Part shown: one piece after another, positions 16,675-24,422 of the stretch | How the letters are laid out: each line of letters starts with the position of its first letter | How positions within the stretch are numbered: the stretch's first letter is position 1 | NCBI GenBank assembly: GCA_964387095.1 | Contig: CAYLVH010000001.1 | Coordinates: 1 to 64,000 of the forward strand | Source: JAJQBJ01 sp964387095 | Lineage (GTDB): Bacteria > Bacillota > Clostridia > Oscillospirales > Oscillospiraceae | Length of the DNA stretch: 64,000 bases | Reading direction: 5' to 3' | The notes under the pieces: model-generated | Told to the model about the DNA's origin: nothing | Database searches by the model: none | The model's input: the letters and a program-made list of their open reading frames with translations, nothing else | Position numbers and translations under genes: made by a program

Positions 16675-18255
16675 ATGTGTTGTGTTATGGGTTATGCAGG
16701 CAAGGACATCACCCCCGCTGAATTTGAAGGCTATCTCCTTCGCACCCATTCCCGGGGCCCCGATGAGCACCGAGTGCTGGAGACGGAGTTCGGCTATCTG
16801 GGCTTCGGCCGTCTGGCCATTATGGGCCTGACCCTCGAGGGTATGCAGCCCTTTACCCAGGGCAGCGATGCCGTGGTCTGCAACGGCGAGCTATACGGCT
16901 TCCGCAAGCAGAAGCCAGAACTGGAGGCCAAAGGCTATACGTTTAAGTCCGACTCGGACTGCGAGCTGCTCCTCCCCCTGTACTATGAATACGGCCTGGA
17001 TATGTTCCGTCATTTGGATGCGGAATTCGCCATGGTGCTGTACGATTCCAAGAAAAAGCGCCTGATCGCCGCCCGGGACCCCATCGGCATCCGCCCGCTG
17101 TTCTACGGCTACTCGGACTCCGGCAAGATCGCCTTCGCCAGCGAGGCCAAAAACCTGGTGGGCCTCTGCGCGGAAGTAAAGCCCTTCCCCATCGGCTCCT
17201 TCTACTGTGACGGCCTATTTGTCCAGTATGAGGACATCGCCGCCGTTTCCGCATACAACGACGACGATCTGGACACCATCACCACCAAGATTCGGGAAAA
17301 GCTCGTGGCCGGCGTGGAAAAGCGCCTGGATTCCGACACCCCGGTGGGTTTCCTGCTGTCCGGGGGGCTGGATTCCTCCCTGGTCTGCGCCATTGCCGCG
17401 AAGGAGCTGGACACCCCTATCCGCACCTTTGCCATTGGCATGAGCGAGGACGCCATCGACCTGAAATACGCCAGGCAGACGGCGGATTACCTGCACTCCG
17501 ACCACACGGAGGTCATCATCAACAAGGAGCTCGTCCTCCAAAGCCTGGAGGAGGTCATTGCCATGCTGGGTACCTTTGACATTACCACCATACGCGCCTC
17601 CATTGGTATGTATCTGGTCTGCAAGGCCATTCACGAACAGACGGATATCCGGGTTCTGCTGACCGGCGAAATTTCCGACGAGCTATTTGGCTATAAGTAC
17701 ACCGACTTTGCCCCTGACCCGGAGTCCTTCCAATGGGAATCCCAAAAGCGAATCCGGGAGCTGCACATGTATGATGTGCTCCGGGCTGACCGCAGCATCT
17801 CCGTCAACAGCCTGGAGGCCCGGGTTCCCTTCGGTGACCTGGACTTCGTCCGCTATGTCATGAGCATTGACCCCGCAAAGAAGCAGAACACCTACGGCAA
17901 GGGCAAGTATCTGCTGCGCAAGGCCTTTGAGGGGGACTGGCTCCCCAGCGAGATCCTGTGGCGGGAGAAGGCCGCTTTCTCCGACGCTGTGGGCCACTCC
18001 ATGGTGGACTACCTAAAGGAGTATGCGGAAAGCTGCTATACCGACGCGGGATTCGCAGAAAAGCGCATGGCCTATTCCCACGCCCGCCCCTTCACCAAGG
18101 AGAGCCTCCTGTACCGGGAGCTGTTCGAGAAGTATTATCCCCACCAGGCCCAGATGGTTGTGGACTTCTGGATGCCCAACAAGAGCTGGGAGGGCTGCGA
18201 CGTCAACGACCCCTCCGCCCGCGTGCTCAGCAACTACGGGGCCTCCGGCCAGTGA
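16675..18255 (+). CDS. asnB: Asparagine synthase (glutamine-hydrolysing)
   Basis: Makes asparagine from aspartate, ATP and glutamine-derived ammonia. The N-terminal class II glutaminase domain starts with the catalytic Cys as residue 2 (M-C-C-V-M-G-Y) and carries RGPDEHR and the family CNGELYGFR stretch. The C-terminal synthase domain has the pyrophosphate loop SGGLDSSLV near residue 230, LLTGEISDELFGY near 325, and EARVPFGDLDFV near 380. At 526 residues it is slightly shorter than typical AsnB. The ATG at 16675 is preferred over TTG at 16669 because it puts the nucleophile Cys at position 2. Expression is probably under Asn T-box control, which fits its role and the similar leader on asnS. 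Confidence 0.92.
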   Translation: MCCVMGYAGKDITPAEFEGYLLRTHSRGPDEHRVLETEFGYLGFGRLAIMGLTLEGMQPFTQGSDAVVCNGELYGFRKQKPELEAKGYTFKSDSDCELLLPLYYEYGLDMFRHLDAEFAMVLYDSKKKRLIAARDPIGIRPLFYGYSDSGKIAFASEAKNLVGLCAEVKPFPIGSFYCDGLFVQYEDIAAVSAYNDDDLDTITTKIREKLVAGVEKRLDSDTPVGFLLSGGLDSSLVCAIAAKELDTPIRTFAIGMSEDAIDLKYARQTADYLHSDHTEVIINKELVLQSLEEVIAMLGTFDITTIRASIGMYLVCKAIHEQTDIRVLLTGEISDELFGYKYTDFAPDPESFQWESQKRIRELHMYDVLRADRSISVNSLEARVPFGDLDFVRYVMSIDPAKKQNTYGKGKYLLRKAFEGDWLPSEILWREKAAFSDAVGHSMVDYLKEYAESCYTDAGFAEKRMAYSHARPFTKESLLYRELFEKYYPHQAQMVVDFWMPNKSWEGCDVNDPSARVLSNYGASGQ

Positions 18256-18297
18256 GGCCCGGAAAGTCTGAAACTCTGATCTGATGAAAAACAACGC

Positions 18298-18331
18298 AAG
18301 GCACAAACCACCCAGCCGTGATTTGTGCCTT
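18298..18331. terminator. Terminator between asnB and the HxlR gene
   Basis: AAGGCACAAA ... TTTGTGCCTT 10-bp stem; on the minus strand GCGTTGTTTTT follows, serving the HxlR gene. A second hairpin CCCTCCC ... GGGAGGG with CTATTCCTTTTT (18339-18375) serves the plus strand. Confidence 0.75.
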
Positions 18332-18361
18332 GTTTGATGCCCTCCCCCGCTTCCGGGAGGG

Positions 18362-18817
18362 CTATTCCTTTTTGTTCCGTTCCTTAATCAGCTGGAGGTA
18401 CTGTTCTATGGGCATATTCATGATCTCCGGATCCGGCTCCAAATATCCGTGGTACATTTGTCCCCGGTGGTCAATGGGGATCCCCCGCCGCTTCATCTCT
18501 GTCCACCCCCACTTGTATATCTCAAACAGCAGCGGGATGGTGGATTCCCCCACCGGGGTCAGGTGATACTCCACTCTTGGGGGAATTTCAGAAAACATCT
18601 CACGGACAATCAGGCCGTCGGCCTCCAGCTCCCGCAGGTTTTCAGTCAACACCTTGTTGGAGATGGGAAAGGTCGCGGCAAATTTGCTGAACCGGGTTGC
18701 GCCGTTGTCAAAGTAGATTGCAGTCAAAATAAAGGGCTTCCACTTTGACATGAAAATCCGCATGACAAACCGGTAAGGATCCTCCCCATCCGGGAAATTA
18801 AGCAGGACCTTCGCCAC
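18362..18817 (-). CDS. HxlR-family winged-helix transcriptional regulator
   Basis: A 151-residue DNA-binding protein of the HxlR family, which typically senses electrophiles, aldehydes or aromatic compounds and controls a divergent gene. The winged-helix core covers about residues 20-110: SKWKPFILTAIYF, TRFSKFAATFPISNKVLTENLREL (recognition helix), and EADGLIVREMFSEIPPRVEYHLTPVG (wing). The usual regulatory Cys near the N-terminus is absent. I chose the GTG at 18817 because GGAGG lies 7 bases upstream. It is transcribed away from the OYE-type reductase at 19024, with a palindrome between the two, so that gene is the likely target. Confidence 0.88.
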   Translation of the reverse strand: MAKVLLNFPDGEDPYRFVMRIFMSKWKPFILTAIYFDNGATRFSKFAATFPISNKVLTENLRELEADGLIVREMFSEIPPRVEYHLTPVGESTIPLLFEIYKWGWTEMKRRGIPIDHRGQMYHGYLEPDPEIMNMPIEQYLQLIKERNKKE

Positions 18818-18886
18818 GAAAAAACCTCCTCTCCAATCTTTTGTAAATATTATTTTAACAGAGGTTGGTTTTGAAATCAATGCGGG

Positions 18887-18910
18887 GTTACTGGAAAGTT
18901 CCTAAGTAAC
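18887..18910. promoter_or_regulatory. Palindromic operator candidate for the HxlR regulator
   Basis: GTTACTGGAA ... TTCC ... AGTAAC forms a near-perfect dyad in the 206-base divergent gap between the HxlR gene and the reductase, a location usual for autoregulated HxlR sites. Confidence 0.55.
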
Positions 18911-19023
18911 GTTGAGGTGTTTTAGGCACCTTATTGTGCGTCCTTTACAAAAACACCAGGGTGTGGTAGGATAATTCCGTCGAAAAATGCCACAAAACCA
19001 GTGTAGTTTGGAGGTTCATTGCC

Positions 19024-21000
19024 ATGTCTTGTACAAAATATCCCCATATGTTCGCCCCCATGACCATCAAGGGCATCACCTTTAAAAACCGGGTCTTCGC
19101 GTCCCCCATCACCACCAACCGCATTGTGGATCACGGCTATCCCACCCCCGAGGGCATTGACGTTTACGAGATCAAGGCCCGGGGCGGCTTTGCGGAGGTG
19201 ACTGTCACCGAGTCCTTCATCGACCACGACCGGGCTTGGCGGCATGAGCATGGCCTGGACGTGTGGAGCAACCCCATGTCCACCTTCCACATGGAAAGCA
19301 TCATGACCCTCACAGAGGCCATCAAGGGCCACGGCGCTGTTGCCTCCATCCAACTGAACCACGTTGGCGCCATGAATCACCCTGACACCATTTCCTCCGG
19401 CCGGAATCCCATTGGCCCCTCCTCCTATGTCCGGGAGGACGGCGTCCAGGTGGAGGAGATGACCGTGGAATTGATGGAGGAAACTGCGGAGCGCTGGGCG
19501 GAATCCGCCTGGAACTGCAAGGCCCTGGGGTTCCAGATGATAAACCTCCACGGGGCACATGGCTGGCTGCTGAACCAATTTATCTCCCCAAAGTTCAACC
19601 ACCGCACCGATGAGTATGGTGGCAGCATGGCCAATCGGGCCAAGTTCCCCATCATGGTGTGCAAAAAGATTCGGGAGGTTTGCGGGGAGGACTTCCTGAT
19701 CGAATACCGCATGTCCGGCTCTGAGCGCATGGAGGGGGGCATGACCTTGGAGGACGGCATTGAGTTTGCCGAGATCATCCAGGATTATGTGGATCTGATC
19801 CACGTTACCTCCGGCTCCTATCAGGATCACGTCAACACCAAGGCCTTCTCCTCCATGTTTGATAAGCACGGCTGCAACCTGGATTTGGCCGCAGCCATTA
19901 AGGCGCACGTCCACGTTCCTGTGGTGGCTGTGGGGGGCTTTAACGCCCCTGAGCAGATTGAGGAGGCCATCGCCTCCGGCAAATGCGACTTCGTGGCCAT
20001 GGGCCGCCAGCAGTTTGCCGACCCCGATTTCGTCAACAAGACCCTGAAGGGCCTGGAGGATCAGATCGCCCCCTGTCTGCGCTGCTCCTGCTTCAATCCC
20101 CTGGCCTCCGACCCTGGGCAGCGTCCCATTCCCGCCCTGTGGCACTGCGCCGTCAATCCCTGGAGCCAACGGGAACTGCGCTGGCGCAACGCCCCCCAAC
20201 CCAAGGGCAGCCGCAAGGTTCTGGTCATCGGCGGCGGCGTCTCCGGCATGTACGCGGCCATGACCGCCGCAGAGCGGGGCCACGAAGTCACCTTGGTGGA
20301 AAAGGAGAGCAAGCTGGGGGGACTGCTGTGGTTCACCGAGGTGGACACAGACAAGGAATCCCTCCTGCGCTTCCGGGATTCCCTGGTGGCCCGCTGCAAG
20401 TACAACGGCGTCAAAATCCTGCTGAACACCCAGGCCACCAAGGAAATGATCCAATCCATGGCCCCTGACGCCGTTATCTGCGCCGTAGGCTCTCATCCCT
20501 TTGTGCCCCCCATCAAGGGGGTGGAGCTCGCCGCCCACGCCGTGGAGGCCTACAAGGACATCCAACAGCTGAAGGGCAAGAAGGTGGTCATCATTGGCGG
20601 GGGCGCAATCGGCTGTGAGTCCGGCTACTTCTTCGCCAGCCAGTGCGGCGCCAAGGTGCAGATTCTAGAGATGCGGGACGAGATGTGCAAGGACTCCTTC
20701 CCCTCCCAGCGGGCCGCCCTGCTGCCCCGGATGGAGAAGGCCGGCATGCTCCTTAACTGCTCCGTCACCACCCGGGAGATCACCCCAGAGGGCGTCAAAT
20801 TCCTGGACAAGGACGGTTCCGAGCAATTCGCCCAGGCGGATCTGGTCTATTACTGCTGCGGCAACCGCTCCAATGACGAGATCGTCAAGAGCCTGGAGGG
20901 CGCGGCGCCCTGGTTCGTGGTCACCGGCGACGCCAAGCGGGCCAGGACCGTCAAGGAGGCCACTTACGAGGGCTTTGTCGCAGCCATGGACATTTTATAA
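19024..21000 (+). CDS. OYE-family FMN/FAD/Fe-S NAD(P)H oxidoreductase
   Basis: A 658-residue relative of enoate/2,4-dienoyl-CoA reductases, paralogous to the protein at 1874-3904. The FMN TIM barrel spans 1 to about 345 (with GFQMINLHGAHGWLLNQFIS and NHRTDEYGGSMANR). The FAD Rossmann motif VLVIGGGVSGMYAA starts near 398, and a second fold VVIIGGGAIGCESG near 520. The cluster cysteines are spaced C-x2-C-x-C-x18-C (CLRCSC ... C, about 351-375), unlike the canonical C-x2-C-x3-C-x11-C of its paralogue. It is divergent from an HxlR regulator, which suggests induction by its substrate or a related aromatic. Ene-reductases of this family in gut Clostridia include flavone reductase; assignment to that activity is only a guess. 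Confidence 0.87.
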   Translation: MSCTKYPHMFAPMTIKGITFKNRVFASPITTNRIVDHGYPTPEGIDVYEIKARGGFAEVTVTESFIDHDRAWRHEHGLDVWSNPMSTFHMESIMTLTEAIKGHGAVASIQLNHVGAMNHPDTISSGRNPIGPSSYVREDGVQVEEMTVELMEETAERWAESAWNCKALGFQMINLHGAHGWLLNQFISPKFNHRTDEYGGSMANRAKFPIMVCKKIREVCGEDFLIEYRMSGSERMEGGMTLEDGIEFAEIIQDYVDLIHVTSGSYQDHVNTKAFSSMFDKHGCNLDLAAAIKAHVHVPVVAVGGFNAPEQIEEAIASGKCDFVAMGRQQFADPDFVNKTLKGLEDQIAPCLRCSCFNPLASDPGQRPIPALWHCAVNPWSQRELRWRNAPQPKGSRKVLVIGGGVSGMYAAMTAAERGHEVTLVEKESKLGGLLWFTEVDTDKESLLRFRDSLVARCKYNGVKILLNTQATKEMIQSMAPDAVICAVGSHPFVPPIKGVELAAHAVEAYKDIQQLKGKKVVIIGGGAIGCESGYFFASQCGAKVQILEMRDEMCKDSFPSQRAALLPRMEKAGMLLNCSVTTREITPEGVKFLDKDGSEQFAQADLVYYCCGNRSNDEIVKSLEGAAPWFVVTGDAKRARTVKEATYEGFVAAMDIL

Positions 21001-21025
21001 GGCCATATTTCACATAAGTGCAGCC

Positions 21026-21472
21026 TTACTCCACACTCTGGGCATAGTCCAGATACTCCTGAAGTTCTTCCTTCAGGAAGAAGGTATATGTGCCGGAGGC
21101 GATGACCTGACCCTGGTGGTCAGTCAGGACAGAATTGTAGACGGCGATGGTCTTGCCAGACTTGACCTTGCTGGTCTGGCACAGCACCTTGGTGGTGTTG
21201 ACCGCCGCCCGGATATAATTCATGGTGGAGTTCAGGGTCACGCAGGACCGTCCGCCGGTACAGGCGGCGATGCCTGCCACAGTATCCATCAGGGTACACA
21301 GGCAGCCCCCGTGGACAATCCCCCGGGGGTTCATACTGCTGGGCTGAACAGTCAACTCGCCCTCCGCGTAGTCCTCCCAACAACGGGTCACCCGGATGCC
21401 GTTCTTGGCAGAAAACAGCTGGGGCTGGTTGATTCGGGCCATCAGGGCCTCATAAAATGCAGGGTTCTTCAC
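21026..21472 (-). CDS. PaaI-type hotdog-fold thioesterase
   Basis: A 148-residue single hotdog domain of the PaaI/YdiI group, which hydrolyses acyl-CoA thioesters, often aromatic. The family core is visible: NPRGIVHGGCLCTLMDTVAGIAA (His plus the helix that holds the catalytic acid; here Asp in LMDT), then LNSTMNYIRAA and a C-terminal TYTFFL strand. The GTG at 21472 has GGAGG upstream; the longer open frame to 22015 overlaps another gene and is rejected. Convergent with the OYE reductase, divergent from the small helical protein at 21608. Confidence 0.85.
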   Translation of the reverse strand: MKNPAFYEALMARINQPQLFSAKNGIRVTRCWEDYAEGELTVQPSSMNPRGIVHGGCLCTLMDTVAGIAACTGGRSCVTLNSTMNYIRAAVNTTKVLCQTSKVKSGKTIAVYNSVLTDHQGQVIASGTYTFFLKEELQEYLDYAQSVE

Positions 21473-21607
21473 GGGATTTCCTCCTATAATATTTATTTGT
21501 TCGGCCCTGTCTCCTCTCAAATTAGATTGGCCGCACGCAAAAACCAGTTCTATTTTTATTTCCTCCCGCATATAATGGGCTAAGAAATTCTGCAAGGAGG
21601 AACCAAT

Positions 21608-22129
21608 ATGGATTATCAACAGAGGCAGGGCACAGATTCCGCCAGCTTCGCCCGGATTTGGAACCGGGTCTCCACAGCCAACGGCGGGAGCCAGATCGAA
21701 GTGCAGAAGCCAGAGGCGCATTCGGAGAGCACCTCTCAGCGCCAAGATGACTTCATTCCCCAGCGAATTCGGGCCGAACTGGTGGATCATCACACCTGCG
21801 CCCGGCTGGTCAACAACAGTTTCAGCGGGCAAATGATGCGGGCCATCACTGAGGACGAGCTTTTCCAGGCCCGCCGGTTGTCCACCGCCAACGTTCTTAT
21901 CACTGGGAAGTGGTTTTTCCCCATCCGGGAGGCCACTCCCCTGTCCTTCCGCAACTGGCATGACGGAATGCGCACCGCGTTTCTCCGGGCCCGCAAAGCG
22001 GCGGAGGAATACCATTGTGCCGCGGAAAAATCAGACGACCCCAGCCCTCAGGAGCTGTTCAACCACCTGGCGGAGGATGAAAACCTCCACGCCCTGCGCA
22101 TCCGAACCGCCCTGGAACACTGGGGCTAA
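21608..22129 (+). CDS. Hypothetical protein, possibly ferritin-like
   Basis: A 173-residue protein I do not recognise. The first 45 residues are polar and probably disordered (many Ser, Gln, Glu). The rest is predicted helical, with paired acidic-His patterns such as RAELVDHHTCARLVNN near residue 57 and LFNHLAEDENLHALRIR near 150 that recall metal-binding ferritin-like bundles. An NVLITGKWFFP stretch lies between them. AGGAGGAACCAAT precedes the ATG, so it is very likely translated. It ends one base before the stop of the convergent Nudix gene. The ferritin-like reading is weak. Confidence 0.6.
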   Translation: MDYQQRQGTDSASFARIWNRVSTANGGSQIEVQKPEAHSESTSQRQDDFIPQRIRAELVDHHTCARLVNNSFSGQMMRAITEDELFQARRLSTANVLITGKWFFPIREATPLSFRNWHDGMRTAFLRARKAAEEYHCAAEKSDDPSPQELFNHLAEDENLHALRIRTALEHWG

Positions 22130-22130
22130 G

Positions 22131-22715
22131 TCAGGAAGGCCGGAGCTTGCTGTCTTCTCGCTCACCAGCCTGGGGGAACGCCCTTCGCAGCATGGCAAGC
22201 TCCTCCGGAAAGATGCAATAGTTTGAATCCCCGGCGGTGACCTCAGCCAGGCAGGTCTCATAGTCCATCCAGCGAACGGACTCCACCTCAGACTCCTGGA
22301 GGGTCATTTCCTCCGGCTCCACGTCCCGCAGCATATCATAGACACGGCTCACCTGATTGTCATGGAAGGATTTCCCATGGAATACCTGCGCCACCTGAAA
22401 GCGGCGAACGCCGCATAAAATCAAATCCTGGGGCCGGGCCGTCAGGCCCAGCTCCACCTTTAGCTCCCGAAGGGCCGAGGGCTCCCAATCCACGCCGGCG
22501 GGAATATGCCCAGCAGAGGAGATATCATAGCAGCCAGGATAGCCGTCCTTGTTTCGGCTGCGCTTTTGCAGCAGCACCTGAACCCGCCCCTCCCCCTGGC
22601 GCAAAAGCCAGACATAGCAGGTCAGGTGGCGCAGCCCCCGGGCATGGGCCACCGTGCGCTCTGCGGTTTCCCCGGTGGGGTTGCCGTTCTCATCCACGAT
22701 ATCTAAATATTCCAT
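22131..22715 (-). CDS. Nudix hydrolase family protein (isopentenyl-diphosphate isomerase-like)
   Basis: A 194-residue protein with the YfcD/Idi-like layout: MEYLDIVDENGNPTG at the start, the TCYVWLLRQ strand, LLQKRSRNKDGYPGCYDIS, then the Nudix helix. That helix, GHIPAGVDWEPSALRELK followed by VELGL, departs from the G-x5-E-x7-R-E-U-x-E-E-x-G-U pattern: the first Glu is Val, and one Glu of the E-E pair is Val. Metal binding may therefore be altered. Family members hydrolyse nucleoside diphosphate derivatives or isomerise isopentenyl diphosphate. No neighbour points to a pathway. Confidence 0.78.
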   Translation of the reverse strand: MEYLDIVDENGNPTGETAERTVAHARGLRHLTCYVWLLRQGEGRVQVLLQKRSRNKDGYPGCYDISSAGHIPAGVDWEPSALRELKVELGLTARPQDLILCGVRRFQVAQVFHGKSFHDNQVSRVYDMLRDVEPEEMTLQESEVESVRWMDYETCLAEVTAGDSNYCIFPEELAMLRRAFPQAGEREDSKLRPS

Positions 22716-22863
22716 ACCCGTTCACCTCTGGCACTGACTCACTGTCATTTTACCATCTCCCCACCCTGTTTTCAAGAAACAGAACCCCTTTGCGCCGCAT
22801 TTACAAAACCCGCTTTTTGTCGTACAATGGGGGAAAGACATGCTCTTACAGGAGGACACTGCC

Positions 22864-23154
22864 ATGATTCAAGAGCCAGTGGGGGATTTTTTCACCCAGG
22901 ATGAGCTGATTGCAATTTACCAAAAGGCGGGCAGCGCCCAGGAGACCGCCCTCCAAGCCGCCGCCCGGGAGCTTTTTCCAGAACGCATGGCGGCCCCTGA
23001 GCCGCCCATGCTTCTGGTGGAGGAGGGTCCCCATGGCCGCAGCTTCTGCCGGACGCCGGACCGTCAGGTGGCCGAAGCCCCCAAGTACACCATCAAGAGC
23101 GGCCGCTGCAACTGGGTGGCTATTATGGAGGACGGGGAAGCGCTGAAGTATTGA
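22864..23154 (+). CDS. Hypothetical protein, 96 aa
   Basis: Small acidic protein of unknown function with a good ribosome binding site (AGGAGG) before the ATG at 22864. It begins with a helical segment (FFTQDELIAIYQKAGSAQE) and ends with KYTIKSGRCNWVAIMEDGE, which looks like a short beta region. There are no membrane segments, and its two cysteines lie apart from each other. It stands alone, followed at once by the triple-hairpin element at 23156-23234. Confidence 0.6.
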   Translation: MIQEPVGDFFTQDELIAIYQKAGSAQETALQAAARELFPERMAAPEPPMLLVEEGPHGRSFCRTPDRQVAEAPKYTIKSGRCNWVAIMEDGEALKY

Positions 23155-23155
23155 C

Positions 23156-23234
23156 GAGCTTGTCGACCAAGTCGACAAGCTCTGAAAATGCAAGCATTTT
23201 CTCGAATTTGTGGCGCCCTGCGAACGCAGGGTGC
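23156..23234. repeat. Three consecutive perfect hairpins (REP/MITE-like element)
   Basis: Three adjacent inverted repeats lie back to back: GAGCTTGTCGAC/GTCGACAAGCTC (12-bp stem, 3-base loop, 23156-23182), GAAAATGC/GCATTTTC (23184-23201) and CCCTGCG/CGCAGGG with flanking GC pairs (23213-23234). AGCTTGTC recurs just after the third. There is no T-run, so simple termination does not explain it; a dispersed palindromic repeat is plausible. Confidence 0.6.
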
Positions 23235-23244
23235 TTAGCTTGTC

Positions 23245-24264
23245 TTATTTCAACGTCATTTTCACCGTCAAGGCGTTTCCATCCGCCTCCACGGCCGCAT
23301 AGCTGCCGCAGATCAGGGGCATGGAAGGGGGAAGATGCCCCAAATCCGCATCCAGAACAATGGGCACCTGATATTTCCCCAGGTTCTCCATCACCGCCCG
23401 GTACTGATCCAATCCATTATCCACCTGGCCGTTACACAGGGGCCGTCCAATCACGAAGCCCTTGACATACTTAAACCACCCGGCATGCTCCAGCTGCCAC
23501 AGGGCGCGGCAAATGCTCCAAACACCCAGGTCGCAACTCTCCAGGAACCAGACGATCCCGTCCTCCCGGTACTTCTCCACAAACTGCGGCACCTGGTCAA
23601 AGCTGGTGCCCACCAGGTTCGCCAACACATCCAGGCACCCGCCAATCAGCCTGCCGGAAAACTCCAGCTTTTCCTCCGGAATCAGCTTCAGGCTCAGCGG
23701 CTCTGTGATCAGGTAGGGGTCTCCCGGCGCCGCGCCCTCTATGAACATGGACTTCTGATAGCCGGAATAGCCGGAGACCCGGGCGGTCTTTCCCGTCAGA
23801 ATGTCATAGGCGTCCTGGATGGCGGGATGCCAGGGCTCCATACCAAAGGAGGAGGCGCAGGGGCCGTAAACCGAGGCCACGTCACAGAGGGTGGTCAACA
23901 GGAAGGAGAAGTTCGTATTATCGGACAGGCCCATAAACCACTTGGGTTTGGCCGCCCGGACGCGGTCAAAGTCCACATAGTCCAAATCCCGGCACATCAG
24001 TTCGCCCCCGCCGCAGGAGATGAGAACATCGCTGTCCTCTGAACAGTAGCATTCCGTCAGCTCCCGGCCGCAGGCTTCCGGGGTGGCGCTGATACCCAGG
24101 CCGCAGCCGGAGCGGCAGTTGGGGCCTTCGGTCAATCCATGGCCCAGGGCGGCCAGCTTTTGCTCCGCCAGGTTGAAGCTATCACCAAAGGGACCAGCGC
24201 AGCCAAAGGAAGGGGCCACAAAGCCAATGGTCCCATTTGGCTTTAAAAAGTCAGGATACCGCAT
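23245..24264 (-). CDS. S66 family peptidase (LD-carboxypeptidase/MccF-like)
   Basis: A 339-residue serine peptidase of family S66, cytoplasmic enzymes that cut the L,D bond of murein tetrapeptide or inactivate microcin C-like compounds. The N-terminal lid domain starts IGFVAPSFG. The nucleophile Ser is in MGLSDNTNFSF (near residue 112), preceded by the SCGGGELMCRDLDYVDF stretch. The Glu of the triad is in WFLESCDLG (near 240) and the His in DADLGHLPP (near 310). Many Cys residues for the family. Single gene in its strand context, with no murein-recycling genes nearby. Confidence 0.88.
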   Translation of the reverse strand: MRYPDFLKPNGTIGFVAPSFGCAGPFGDSFNLAEQKLAALGHGLTEGPNCRSGCGLGISATPEACGRELTECYCSEDSDVLISCGGGELMCRDLDYVDFDRVRAAKPKWFMGLSDNTNFSFLLTTLCDVASVYGPCASSFGMEPWHPAIQDAYDILTGKTARVSGYSGYQKSMFIEGAAPGDPYLITEPLSLKLIPEEKLEFSGRLIGGCLDVLANLVGTSFDQVPQFVEKYREDGIVWFLESCDLGVWSICRALWQLEHAGWFKYVKGFVIGRPLCNGQVDNGLDQYRAVMENLGKYQVPIVLDADLGHLPPSMPLICGSYAAVEADGNALTVKMTLK

Positions 24265-24376
24265 AAAACTGCTCCTTTCTTCCCAACTATCACCTTATTT
24301 TCCATTTGAATATCATTCCCTATTTATGATACTATCTTCCCCAGTAGATTTCAAGAATCACTCCACAACATGCAAA

Positions 24377-24406
24377 ATCCCGCCGCAGAGAACTCTGCGG
24401 CGGGAT
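24377..24406 (-). terminator. Terminator after rny
   Basis: Perfect 14-bp stem ATCCCGCCGCAGAG/CTCTGCGGCGGGAT followed on the minus strand by TTTGC, 17 bases past the rny stop. Confidence 0.85.
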
Positions 24407-24422
24407 CTGATTTTTATGGGGA

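Noticed and set aside
18931..20565. 544-codon minus-strand open frame over the second OYE reductase
   Set aside because: Shadow of the conserved reductase; it would also run through the divergent promoter region.
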